Assembly: GCF_008014675.1 (NCBI RefSeq) | Contig: NZ_VOXD01000045.1 | Span: forward strand, 1-36,322 | DNA from: Neolewinella aurantiaca | GTDB lineage: Bacteria; Bacteroidota; Bacteroidia; Chitinophagales; Saprospiraceae | DNA: 36,322 bases | Reading direction: 5' to 3' | Part shown: piece after piece, positions 1-10,085 of the stretch | How positions within the stretch are numbered: position 1 is the first letter of the stretch | Layout: each line of letters opens with the position of its first letter | Program-made: the position numbers and the translations under genes | Notes under the pieces: generated by a model | What the model saw: only the letters and a program-made list of their open reading frames with translations | Told to the model about the DNA's origin: nothing | The model's database searches: none

Positions 1-201
1 CTCCAAGCGGTCTTCCGCGATATGCGCAGCAGCTTCGCCTTGAAGAGTAGCATTAACCATCGCCTGGAGCATCTCAGCGAATCCACCGCCACGCTCTAAA
101 ATCGGTTTGCCGGAGTAGAGGTGACTCTGCATGCGCTTGACCTGCTCCGGGTCGGTAAAAAGCTCTTCCAATGAGCGTGTCTTTTTGGTTTTCTTTGCCA
201 T
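1..201 (-). CDS. IS256-family transposase, N-terminal part (cut by window edge)
   Basis: The reading frame runs leftward from an ATG at 201 to the window edge without a stop and gives 67 residues starting MAKKTKKTRSLEELF. The segment MVNATLQGEAAAHIAEDR resembles the N-terminal region of IS256/mutator-type transposases, where a 'LLxAxLxGExxxHL' stretch precedes the DDE catalytic domain. The catalytic part lies outside the window, so activity cannot be judged. The start is followed by a lysine-rich stretch, and nothing in frame suggests a longer start. It sits beside a decayed RadC-family gene, which fits a mobile or island region. Family call from motif memory only. Confidence 0.78.
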   Translation of the reverse strand, partial: MAKKTKKTRSLEELFTDPEQVKRMQSHLYSGKPILERGGGFAEMLQAMVNATLQGEAAAHIAEDRLE

Positions 202-275
202 AATAATCGTATCTAACTGTAAAGTAATGTAGACACACTTAGATGAACAGTCTCTACCTAAAGGTCGGGCCGTCC
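1..275 (-). mobile_element. End of an IS256-like insertion sequence (boundary approximate)
   Basis: This is the transposase start plus roughly 70 bp upstream of it. On the minus strand the upstream DNA reads GTTCATCTAAGTGTGTCTAC (around 225-265), which looks like the terminal sequence of IS256-type elements. The other end is outside the window, so the inverted repeat cannot be matched and the boundary is an estimate. Confidence 0.45.
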
Positions 276-767
276 ACTACTCGGAATTCTCCTCGAACCT
301 ACGGTTTGCTCCTATTGGTCGCGCCGTTCCCACCCCTAAGCCAGTTTCAGTTCACCTCAAGCAGCCCCCTAAGCTGTCACAGTTTTTAAACAAAAACTGC
401 CGCCAGTTCAGGAACCAAGGGCCGCGTCGATGAACTGATCGCTCAGGTAGACAAGCTTTCTCGCCCGTTCACACTCGCCTTTGCAACCGGCATCCTCCCT
501 TTCCTACGTCAAAGCAAGCACCGCCTCCAGAATAGCCAAAGGACCGCTAAAGCTTTCCAGAACGATTTTTTGATCGTGCCTCACAAAAATTAGTTCCTCC
601 ACCCTTGTCGATTCCTCCATCGTCGCTGCCATGACTGCACAAAGGGAGGATACCTCATTACAAGGCTTAAACAGAGCGAACGCGCTCAAGGAAAGCCAGT
701 CTCCTCCGCTCCGAGTAAGGAGTTTCCTTTTTACCGAGGGCCGAAGGCACTCAAAAATACATTCAGC
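276..767. other. Gene-poor stretch next to the IS end
   Basis: No credible gene is seen. A short hairpin, CAGTTTTT-AAAC-AAAAACTG, lies at 380-399. A 61-codon minus-strand frame at 504-689 has no recognisable motif and was not accepted. The region is probably scar DNA between the IS and the RadC remnant. Confidence 0.4.
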
Positions 768-1283
768 ATGGCAGCTTTAACACCACCAATCATTTCAGAG
801 GTAAGCCTAGTTTACCAACCTAAAGTCAAGGCCGTAGACCGTCCCCGAATGGATAACTCAATGGAATCCGAGGCAATCCTTCGCGAGTATTGGAGCAACG
901 ACATTCACCTACTAGAAGAGTTTAATTTCTTGATGCTTGACCGAGGCAACCGAGTAATCGGTTTCAGCAACGCCGCAAAGGGTGGCATCGTCGGCGTAAT
1001 GGTTGACCCTCGATTGATCATCTTGTTGGTCGAAATGCGGACGCACAACGCTACCGTACACGTGATCAAAACTGCAAGCTTCGGAGAGGTTGGAAGGGGT
1101 GAAATTTGCCATGAGGCCAAGGTCGTCATTTACACGTTAACTTCCGAAACCGAGAACTGCTACCCTCAATCAAAAAGCCTTCGGTCACGGAGCCAGCCTG
1201 ATCAACTCACCCGAAAACTGATCAGGTACTGCGCACACGAAAAAAACCATCCCTCCAAATGGAGAGATGGTTCATTGTTATAA
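768..1283 (+). pseudogene. Decayed RadC-family (JAB/MPN domain) gene
   Basis: The first ~95 residues match the RadC/JAB family typical of Bacteroidota mobile islands: ISEVSLVYQPKVK, then RPRMDNS, LLEEFNFLMLDRGNRVIGF, GGIVGVMVDPRLI. The family then needs a zinc-binding HNHPSG motif followed by PSxAD and LTRKL. Here the frame instead runs through unrelated residues. A PSIKKPSVTEP stretch appears in another frame at 1163-1195, and DQLTRKLIR resumes in the original frame from about 1197. So there is extra or scrambled DNA of the order of 75 bp plus at least one frameshift, and the metal ligands are gone. The ORF's last codons run into a hairpin (1240-1274), so its C-terminus is not native. RadC proteins of this type are of unsettled function and often sit on integrative elements. 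Confidence 0.72.
1240..1274. terminator. Terminator-like hairpin at the end of the RadC remnant
   Basis: AACCATCCCTCC pairs with GGAGAGATGGTT across an AAAT loop, with one bulged base, preceded by a run of A and followed by TTCATT. It could act in either direction. It overlaps the end of the degraded RadC frame, supporting loss of the native 3' end. Confidence 0.5.
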
Positions 1284-1694
1284 CACTACTTTTCGATCCA
1301 CCTTCTTGAGGCGGTAAAATTTATCATACTCACTATAAAAACTGTCTTGACCCCGAACGATAAGATGCAGTCGGTCACTATCTCCTTCTGCAGTTCGTAG
1401 ATTAAGAACACTACAATAATGAGGCTGAAAAGAGCTTCTGGCAAACGAAAAGCACTCGCATATAGAAATATAGCACCTCTAATTTGCACAATCGACTGAA
1501 AAACAGCACATTAACTCATTTTCTGCAACAGCTCTATATAGATGAAATATAGCTTTTTTGACGGCTTAAATCAGCCGAAGAACCCGCAAAAAACGCTAAA
1601 ACCAGTCTTTTCCAGCAGTGGATGACATCGGACCAGCAGCGGGAGATGGCCAACAACTCAGCACCTTGAATCGATACCGTAATCGCTTTTCAAT
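1284..1694. other. Intergenic stretch between the RadC remnant and uvrA
   Basis: AT-rich DNA (especially 1430-1590). No gene, clear repeat or RNA was recognised. A 67-codon minus-strand frame at 1286-1489 shows only hydrophobic residues and no family motif. No strong terminator is visible right after the uvrA stop. Confidence 0.4.
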
Positions 1695-4649
<2,955 letters not shown>

Positions 4650-4705
4650 AGTTTCTTTTTCGCCCGTTGGCGGACCTTCCGCCGGGGCTGTTTTTGCAAC
4701 GGAAC

Positions 4706-4713
4706 CAAAGGTA
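4706..4713 (-). promoter_or_regulatory. TAnnTTTG (-7) box for uvrA
   Basis: On the minus strand the box reads TACCTTTG, the Bacteroidota -7 consensus, 56 nt before the chosen uvrA start. No clear TTTG -33 element is present at the usual ~20 nt spacing. Confidence 0.6.
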
Positions 4714-5330
4714 AGAAGGTTGTTAAACTTTTTGTATAAAATCAAACATTACCCATCAATAAATAACAATATTCAGACCTGGCTCCACTCCTGAAGATAT
4801 ATTTGTACGACAATGGTCCGCTACGATTTTAGGTGGCTCTTGCCCCAAGGACCTTGACTTCTTCAATCACTGCTTTCATTCTAAGCATGTATGGGTCTAG
4901 CCCGCACCTGTGTTTTGGTGTTCTTTCCTCCGGCGGAGAATGAAATGATCTTTTGTAATTGAGTCGATCTCACACCAAAGAAACCAAAGGTGACGGTCCG
5001 TCTTGCATGCCTGCCGGCGGCTTACTTTGAAAGCATTCAAAGTAACAAAATGCCTGGCTGTATCACCGGCTGATCGTGAAATCGGCATCCAACACCTAAA
5101 ACGGAAAAACTCGCGCTTGCGCTCTCTTCATTGCCTTAAAACTGGTCGGTTCGTTGAAATCGGCGGAGCTACGTCCTGGGCCTGGGAAGTGCTCAGACAG
5201 CTTCCGTTTTTAACGGTCCTGGATACCAATTTTCACGGCCGGTGCTAAGGCCGATACTCAGTGATTAAAACCTTCTGTTCTACATAAAACGACTTGGCCG
5301 TTTGCCAGATAGTCAGCTTTGTACAAGATA

Positions 5331-5368
5331 ATTAGCCTCGTGTTTCAAGTATGAAACACGAGGCTAAT
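5331..5368. repeat. Perfect 17-bp hairpin
   Basis: ATTAGCCTCGTGTTTCA, loop AGTA, then its exact reverse complement TGAAACACGAGGCTAAT. There is no T-run on either side, so a simple terminator role is not supported. It could be a protein-binding palindrome or a repeat remnant. Confidence 0.7.
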
Positions 5369-5461
5369 GTTTTCAACAAAGTTTTACTCAAGCCCCAGAC
5401 TTGTAGTTTTACACAGCGCACAAGACGTTGAACATAACCGGCAGGAGGCCTTGGCCCCGGC

Positions 5462-5623
5462 CACAAATACTGGGTCTGAGGGCGGTTAAAAAAGGTAAAC
5501 AGTTTAAGCCCTTCCCTAGTTCCTGCTTTTCCGAAAGGCTTGTGCAATCGAAAAGCTAAAGCATAAAGCGCAAGGTTTGATGGCGAGTTTTTGCGTTTTC
5601 AGCCCTCAGACCCAGTATTTGTG
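5462..5623. repeat. Inverted repeat pair enclosing ~118 bp
   Basis: The left arm 5462-5483 (CACAAATACTGGGTCTGAGG plus GC) and right arm 5602-5623 are exact reverse complements over 22 bp. Pairing resumes outside with CCCCGGC/GCCGGGG after a short bulge. The arms enclose no gene. The length of ~162 bp is MITE-like, but no second copy or target duplication was found in the window. Confidence 0.6.
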
Positions 5624-5805
5624 ATTAGCCGGGGACACAGCCAGTATTTTTGGTTCTTTTGATCTCACCTCGCAGAAGCCGCACAACGAAAAGAACGCCC
5701 CCGGCAGGGATGCTAGACGAAATGAACACCTTGCTGGCCCGAAACTGTAGCGGACCATTGTACATTGTATTCAACCCGCTACGCGGTATGATTGCCGCCC
5801 CACCC

Positions 5806-5813
5806 TATCTTTG
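5806..5813 (+). promoter_or_regulatory. TAnnTTTG (-7) box of the alkaline phosphatase gene
   Basis: TATCTTTG lies only 4 nt before the ATG at 5818, which would put the transcription start at or beside the start codon. No -33 TTTG is visible at normal spacing. Confidence 0.5.
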
Positions 5814-5817
5814 CCGG

Positions 5818-6987
5818 ATGAACGCAAAAATCTTTTCTCTTCTTCTGGCCCTCTCATTCGTATTTACCTCATGCCCCCCGGCTCCGGTGGATACCGTACA
5901 GGCACGCCCTGCCCTGCCAACTGCCCCTGCACCTGCGGCCGCGCCTGCTGAAAACACGTTGGTAAAGGCAAGTAAAACGCCCAAAAACATCATCCTGATG
6001 ATCGGCGACGGAATGGGCGTTACACAAATATCGGCCGGTATGTACAGTAACGGTAACAAACTGAACCTGGAAAAATTTCCGGTTATCGGCTTGCACAAAT
6101 CGTACAGTTCCGACAATCTGGTCACTGATTCTGCCGCCGGCGCCACCGCCTTCAGCGCTGGCATAAAAACATACAACGGTGCCATCGGTGTAGACACCGA
6201 CACGATGCCCGTCGTCACTATTCTGGAACTGGCCGAAGCTGCCGGGCTACCCACCGGCCTGGTTGCAAACTGTTCTATTACCCACGCTACCCCCGCAAGC
6301 TTCGTATCCCACAACCGCTACCGCAAGAACTACGAAGAAATTGCAGCCGACTTCCTTAAAACCGACGTTGACCTGCTCATTGGTGGCGGAGCCAAGTACT
6401 TCGAACGCCGCGATTCTGACGACCGCAACCTGAGCACCGAGCTGCGTAGCAAGAACTACGTCGTGGAAAGCTTCGTCAATACTGACATGAAAGACGTCCG
6501 GCCCGGCACCGACAAAAACTATTTCTACCTTACCGCCGATACCGAACCCCTACCCTTTAGCCAAGGCCGCGACTACCTTGTTCCCGCCGCGAAAATGGCT
6601 CCTCAATTCCTGCAGAAACGCGACATCAATAATAAAGGCTTCTTTCTGATGATCGAAGGCTCACAGATCGACTGGGGCGGCCACGCCAACAAATCAGACT
6701 ATATCATCAGCGAAGTAATCGAGTTCGACGATGCCATCGGCGAGGTGCTCGACTTCGCAAAAAAAGACGGCGAAACCCTGGTCATCGTCACCGCAGATCA
6801 CGAAACCGGCGGCTACGCCATCCAGTACGGCTCTAAAATGGATTCTATCAACGGTGCCTTCACTTCCGATTACCACACCGCCGACCTTATCCCCGTTTTC
6901 GCCTACGGCCCCGGCTCAGAGCACTTTGCGGGCATTTATGAGAACACCGCCATCTTCGACAAGATGAAGGAACTCTTTGGCCTTTAG
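5818..6987 (+). CDS. Alkaline phosphatase, PhoA family, lipoprotein
   Basis: Phosphomonoesterase of the E. coli PhoA fold, 389 residues. Motifs: metal-binding IILMIGDGMG (~58-67), nucleophile in VTDSAAGATAF (Ser ~105), IEGSQIDWGGHAN and VTADHETGG (Zn/Mg ligands). The start at 5818 gives a hydrophobic leader ending in a lipobox (VFTSC, Cys19), so the mature enzyme should be lipid-anchored in the envelope, probably facing periplasm or surface. An open frame extends upstream to 5650, but its extra residues lack signal character and a promoter box sits at 5806-5813. Residues ~27-45 are an Ala/Pro linker carrying an exact copy of the dispersed 17-mer. No other phosphate genes are adjacent. Expected role: phosphate scavenging from organic phosphates. 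Confidence 0.92.
   Translation: MNAKIFSLLLALSFVFTSCPPAPVDTVQARPALPTAPAPAAAPAENTLVKASKTPKNIILMIGDGMGVTQISAGMYSNGNKLNLEKFPVIGLHKSYSSDNLVTDSAAGATAFSAGIKTYNGAIGVDTDTMPVVTILELAEAAGLPTGLVANCSITHATPASFVSHNRYRKNYEEIAADFLKTDVDLLIGGGAKYFERRDSDDRNLSTELRSKNYVVESFVNTDMKDVRPGTDKNYFYLTADTEPLPFSQGRDYLVPAAKMAPQFLQKRDINNKGFFLMIEGSQIDWGGHANKSDYIISEVIEFDDAIGEVLDFAKKDGETLVIVTADHETGGYAIQYGSKMDSINGAFTSDYHTADLIPVFAYGPGSEHFAGIYENTAIFDKMKELFGL
5928..5944 (-). repeat. Dispersed 17-mer, copy 2 (exact)
   Basis: Reverse complement of GCGCGGCCGCAGGTGCA. It lies within the alkaline phosphatase gene, encoding the APAAAP part of the linker between the lipobox and the catalytic domain. Confidence 0.75.
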
Positions 6988-7041
6988 ACTTACACATTCC
7001 GGAGGCCGATCGCCGGGAGCACATCCCCCCACGGTTTGTGG

Positions 7042-7207
7042 GCAGGGCTGACGCATAGGATTCGATTTTAAGCTTTTTGCTCGAGATCATTGTCAAAGCC
7101 TAAGAGCTTGCAACCCAAAACGCGTAGCGTTTTCACTAGCCCATCCCCCGTGGGGAGGGGTTGGGGTGGGGGTTTAACACGGCTTATTTAGCCTATGCGT
7201 CAGCCCC
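7042..7207 (+). mobile_element. MITE-like element, copy A
   Basis: 166-bp non-coding element with inverted ends GGGCTGACGCATAGG (7045-7059) and CCTATGCGTCAGCCC (7192-7206). It is flanked directly by a perfect 10-bp direct repeat CGGTTTGTGG (7032-7041 and 7208-7217), the mark of a target duplication. Inside are an AAAACGC-GTA-GCGTTTT hairpin (7117-7133) and a guanine-rich block with four runs of 4-5 G (7152-7172). Copies B and C are closely similar over the full length. It sits between the phosphatase stop and the Spy-like gene, 130 bp before that gene's start. No transposase is encoded, so mobilisation would be in trans. Confidence 0.88.
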
Positions 7208-7337
7208 CGGTTTGTGGAGTAAAGCTTTTTCTCTTACGAATTCTTTAACACCGAATCAGAGTAGTTCACCGATTTACGGATTAAACCATCGGGTTTTGCG
7301 GCCATCAAACAACCGAACCGCAAAAAATAAAACTACT

Positions 7338-8225
7338 ATGCGTAAATTAATGATGACAATGATGGCACTGCTTTTTGCAGTCACCGTCGCAACCGCCCAA
7401 CGTGGCCCCGCCCACCGGGGAAACGACCTGCTCTCCGAACTCAACCTGACCGCTGAGCAGCAGGAACAAATCAAAGCAATCAAGCAGGAGGGTGCAGCCC
7501 AAATGAAAGAATTGCGCGAACAGAACCCCGACCAACGCCCGGACCGTGAAGCCATGAAAAAGATGCGCGAAGCTTCCCAGGCTAAAGTCGAAGCTGTACT
7601 GACTACCGAGCAGAAGCAACAACTTGAAGCCCTCAAGGCTGAACGCAAAGCAGCCAGAGACTCCGTCGACAAAGAAGCACTCAAGGCAGAACTGAAAGCA
7701 CACAACGAAACCAAGGTCAAGCCCGTAATTGCTGCCTCCCGTGCCCAGTTCGACCAGTTCATCTCGGCAGAAGACAAGGCTGCTCTCGATCGCCTGCGCC
7801 CCATATTCGAGTCTAAGCCCGAAGGCAAAGCCGGAAAGAGAGGCCACCGGAAAGCAAAAGAAGAAAAACCCTCCGAAGCTGATCGCGAGGCCCGCAAATC
7901 TGCAATGGAGACCTGGAAAACCGAACACGCCGACGATATCGCTGAACTCAAAGCGCTTACCGAAAAGTACTCCGACGACATCAAGCGTGTACAGGAGAGC
8001 ATGAAACCACAGCGCGAGCAGTGGGCTAAGGAGAAACGTGAGATCATGGAAAAGTACCTCCCCGAAGGTGCAGCTAAAGCGAAAGGCAAAAAAGCTGGCG
8101 CACGCAAGGGTAAAGGCAAAGAAGGCGCTAAAGCTGAAGGTAAGGGCAAAGGCAAGCGTAGCGGTAAGCAAGATGCACGCGGAGACTGGCCAAAAGGCGC
8201 TGCTTTTCTGCTAATGAAAGGATAA
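7338..8225 (+). CDS. Spy/CpxP-like periplasmic protein with LTXXQ motif and Lys/Gly-rich tail
   Basis: 295 residues. The start at 7338 gives a clean signal peptide (MRKLMMTMMALLFAVTVATA, cleavage after ATA/Q). An upstream open frame back to 7161 overlaps the MITE-like element and was rejected. The mature part opens with LNLTAEQQEQIKAI, an LTXXQ motif of Spy/CpxP-type chaperones and Bacteroidota 'DUF4890-like' proteins, followed by long charged helices. A second helical segment spans ~113-160. The C-terminal ~45 residues are strongly basic with repeated KGK/GKGK units. Likely a periplasmic helical protein; chaperone activity is inferred only from the motif. A hairpin follows 58 bp after the stop. 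Confidence 0.75.
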   Translation: MRKLMMTMMALLFAVTVATAQRGPAHRGNDLLSELNLTAEQQEQIKAIKQEGAAQMKELREQNPDQRPDREAMKKMREASQAKVEAVLTTEQKQQLEALKAERKAARDSVDKEALKAELKAHNETKVKPVIAASRAQFDQFISAEDKAALDRLRPIFESKPEGKAGKRGHRKAKEEKPSEADREARKSAMETWKTEHADDIAELKALTEKYSDDIKRVQESMKPQREQWAKEKREIMEKYLPEGAAKAKGKKAGARKGKGKEGAKAEGKGKGKRSGKQDARGDWPKGAAFLLMKG

Positions 8226-8283
8226 GAAACCCGGTTTCTTCCAACACTTTGTTCCTGCTGAACGTTACAACCAGCACAACTGG

Positions 8284-8309
8284 CCCCGGCATCTTTATAA
8301 GTGCCGGGG
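8284..8309 (+). terminator. Hairpin after the Spy-like gene
   Basis: CCCCGGCA pairs with TGCCGGGG across a 10-nt loop, with a weaker outer stem CACAAC/GTTGTG. No T-run follows, so termination is uncertain. Confidence 0.5.
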
Positions 8310-8418
8310 TCAGTGTTGTGTAAAAGCTCAGCGGCAGCACATCTGCTTAAAGCAAGGAATTCGTACCTTGTGGATTCACTTGGAACCCCGCTAAACATCA
8401 TCAACAAAATATCAACAA

Positions 8419-9471
8419 GTGCAGAATACCATCGGCAAGAGTCAGGAAGACATCACCCAGGGCCTCCAGCACTGGAAGTCCATCGTAGCCAAGTATCAGA
8501 AGGCCAGTACTGGCCGGGCCATCGGCCAGTTATTCAGCAGTTTCGGTCCCTTCGTGGCCCTCTGGATTGCTATGTATTTCAGTGTTGACTATTCGATTTG
8601 GCTAACGTTGGGCCTCGGTGCGATTAACGCCTTTTTCCTGGTCCGCATCTTCATCATCCAACATGATTGTGGCCACTACTCGTTCCTGAAAAAGCGAAAA
8701 GTAAACGACATCATTGGTTTCGTTTGTTCTTTTTTCAGCTCCATCCCCTACACTTACTGGGCCCGCGTCCACAGCTACCACCACGGCCACACCGGCCAGC
8801 TTGAGCACCGCGACATCGGTGACATCGACTTCCTCACCGTTGAGGAATACCGTAAACTGGGTAAGTGGGACCGGTTTAAATACCGTGCCTTCCGCCATCC
8901 GGTAGTTCTGTTCGTCATCGTGCCGGTCATCTACCTCGGCGTAATGCTGCGCATTCCCAGCATCAGTTTCGAAGGCTGGAAGAAGGTGCACATCAAGCAG
9001 CACATCAACAACCTCCTGATCGCTGCAGTGTACATCGGTCTCGGATTTCTGCTTGGCTGGAAAGCCTTCCTCATCGTGCAGGGTTCCATCATCTTCTTCT
9101 TCGGCATCATTGCTTTCTGGTTCTTCTACGTACAGCACCAGCACGAGCACACTTACATGCAGTGGACGAAAAACTGGGACTACCTGACGGCCGCTATCAA
9201 AGGCGCTTCGTTCTACAAGCTTCCGCGTTTCCTCCACTTCCTTACGGGTAACATCGGCTACCACCACATTCACCACCTCTCCAGCCGTATCCCCAACTAC
9301 AACCTCCGCCGTTGCGCTAAAGAAAACCCCGTGCTGCAGAAGTACGTGACTAAGGTCAGTTTCTTCCAGAGCCTCCCGATGATGTTCAACAAACTTTGGG
9401 ACGAGGAGAAGCAACGGATGATCACCTTCCGTGAATTCTACCGCTCCGAAGCAAAAATGAATGTGGCGTAA
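8419..9471 (+). CDS. Membrane fatty-acid desaturase
   Basis: 350-residue membrane di-iron desaturase that introduces a double bond into acyl chains of membrane lipids. The three histidine boxes are present: HDCGH (82-86), HSYHH (118-122) and HHIHH (282-286, with SSRIPNY after it). Hydrophobic segments at ~40-80, 100-112, 160-180, 200-220 and 222-238 match the four-helix plan. The order of boxes and spacing resemble acyl-lipid (DesA/FAD2-like) desaturases; regiospecificity cannot be read from sequence. The only usable start is GTG at 8419, as an in-frame stop lies at 8392-8394. The gene is monocistronic, with a strong terminator 43 bp after the stop. Confidence 0.92.
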   Translation: MQNTIGKSQEDITQGLQHWKSIVAKYQKASTGRAIGQLFSSFGPFVALWIAMYFSVDYSIWLTLGLGAINAFFLVRIFIIQHDCGHYSFLKKRKVNDIIGFVCSFFSSIPYTYWARVHSYHHGHTGQLEHRDIGDIDFLTVEEYRKLGKWDRFKYRAFRHPVVLFVIVPVIYLGVMLRIPSISFEGWKKVHIKQHINNLLIAAVYIGLGFLLGWKAFLIVQGSIIFFFGIIAFWFFYVQHQHEHTYMQWTKNWDYLTAAIKGASFYKLPRFLHFLTGNIGYHHIHHLSSRIPNYNLRRCAKENPVLQKYVTKVSFFQSLPMMFNKLWDEEKQRMITFREFYRSEAKMNVA

Positions 9472-9513
9472 TTTTCGTCCTCGCTCAGTTTTGCTCAGGA
9501 GCCGTTCCTAACG

Positions 9514-9558
9514 TAAAATGCCCTGACCCCGTCTTCCCGACCGGTCAGGGCATTTTTT
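9514..9558 (+). terminator. Rho-independent terminator of the desaturase gene
   Basis: TAAAATGCCCTGACC pairs with GGTCAGGGCATTTTTT around a ~14-nt loop. The stem is long and ends in a T-run, and the A-rich left side could also serve the opposite strand. Confidence 0.88.
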
Positions 9559-9562
9559 ATAG

Positions 9563-9579
9563 GCGCGTACGCAGGTGCA
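9563..9579 (+). repeat. Dispersed 17-mer, variant
   Basis: GCGCGTACGCAGGTGCA, two mismatches to the consensus GCGCGGCCGCAGGTGCA, in intergenic DNA just after the desaturase terminator. Confidence 0.5.
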
Positions 9580-9607
9580 GTAATTGTTTACGGAGTAGGG
9601 CCTTCCC

Positions 9608-9773
9608 CAGGGCTAACGCATAGGATTCGATTTTGAGCTTTTAGCTCGAGATCATAGTCACCGCCTAAGAGCTTGCAACCCAAAACGCGTAGCGTTTTCA
9701 CGAGCCCATCCCCCGTGGGGAGGGATTGGGGTGGGGGCTTAACACGGCTTAACTAGCCTATACGTTAGCCCTG
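9608..9773 (+). mobile_element. MITE-like element, copy B
   Basis: 166 bp, same orientation as copy A. Ends are CAGGGCTAACGCATAGG (9608-9624) and CCTATACGTTAGCCCTG (9757-9773). An 11-bp direct repeat AGGGCCTTCCC abuts both sides (9597-9607 and 9774-9784). Compared with A and C, the left end carries GAC to AAC and the right end GTC to GTT, so pairing is kept. Guanine-rich block at 9717-9737. Confidence 0.88.
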
Positions 9774-9914
9774 AGGGCCTTCCCTCCCGCCCCCTGTTCC
9801 GAAGCAGCCCCTCGGCCCTGCATCCTTGTCGTTGCACAGGCATGGCCAAAGCCCGGTGATGCCAGTTATGGAGGTAGCAGAACGAGCGTTCTTATTCGTT
9901 CACGTCCTTTTGGG

Positions 9915-10077
9915 ATACCGGAAACGAAGTGGTTTGGGACAATTAGCGCGCCGTTAGCGTGGTGGCTGGTAAGGCGCTGAAAGCCGCGCCTGGCCTGAGC
10001 CAGGTAAGGTTTTCAGCAACGCCGCCAGACGCCGCGATAACAAGCGATAAAGTCCCAAACCATTTTGGTTCCGGTAT
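9915..10077. repeat. Long imperfect hairpin element, 163 bp
   Basis: The outer arms ATACCGGAA...GGTTTGGGAC (9915-9940) and GTCCCAAACC...TTCCGGTAT (10052-10077) are reverse complements with a few mismatches. Inner segments also pair (GGCGCTGAAA with TTTTCAGCAACGCC; CCTGGC-CTGA-GCCAGG at the tip), so most of the length can fold into one hairpin. It ends 8 bp before the stop of the minus-strand permease gene. It may be a second MITE type or a structured RNA at that mRNA's 3' end. It is unrelated to copies A-C. Confidence 0.6.
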
Positions 10078-10085
10078 ATTACGGC

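Larger units (their letters stand above)
4746..5805. other. About 1 kb gene-poor region with inverted repeats
   Basis: No convincing gene. Visible structures are a TACTTTGA...TCAAAGTA mini-hairpin near 5030-5053, a perfect 17-bp stem at 5331-5368 and a 22-bp inverted repeat at 5462-5483/5602-5623. Several open frames exist on both strands but none has a family motif, signal peptide or consistent codon pattern. Confidence 0.5.

Noticed and set aside
504..689. 61-codon minus-strand frame
   Set aside because: No motif, no ribosome site or promoter; lies in scar-like DNA next to the IS end.
1286..1489. 67-codon hydrophobic minus-strand frame
   Set aside because: AT-rich chance frame without homology cues; likely spurious.
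5003..5547. Frames of 60-81 codons in the uvrA-phosphatase gap
   Set aside because: They overlap inverted repeats and show no domain or signal.
7274..8407. 377-codon minus-strand frame over the Spy-like gene
   Set aside because: Complement of Lys/Ala-rich codons; serine- and leucine-rich low-complexity product without motifs.
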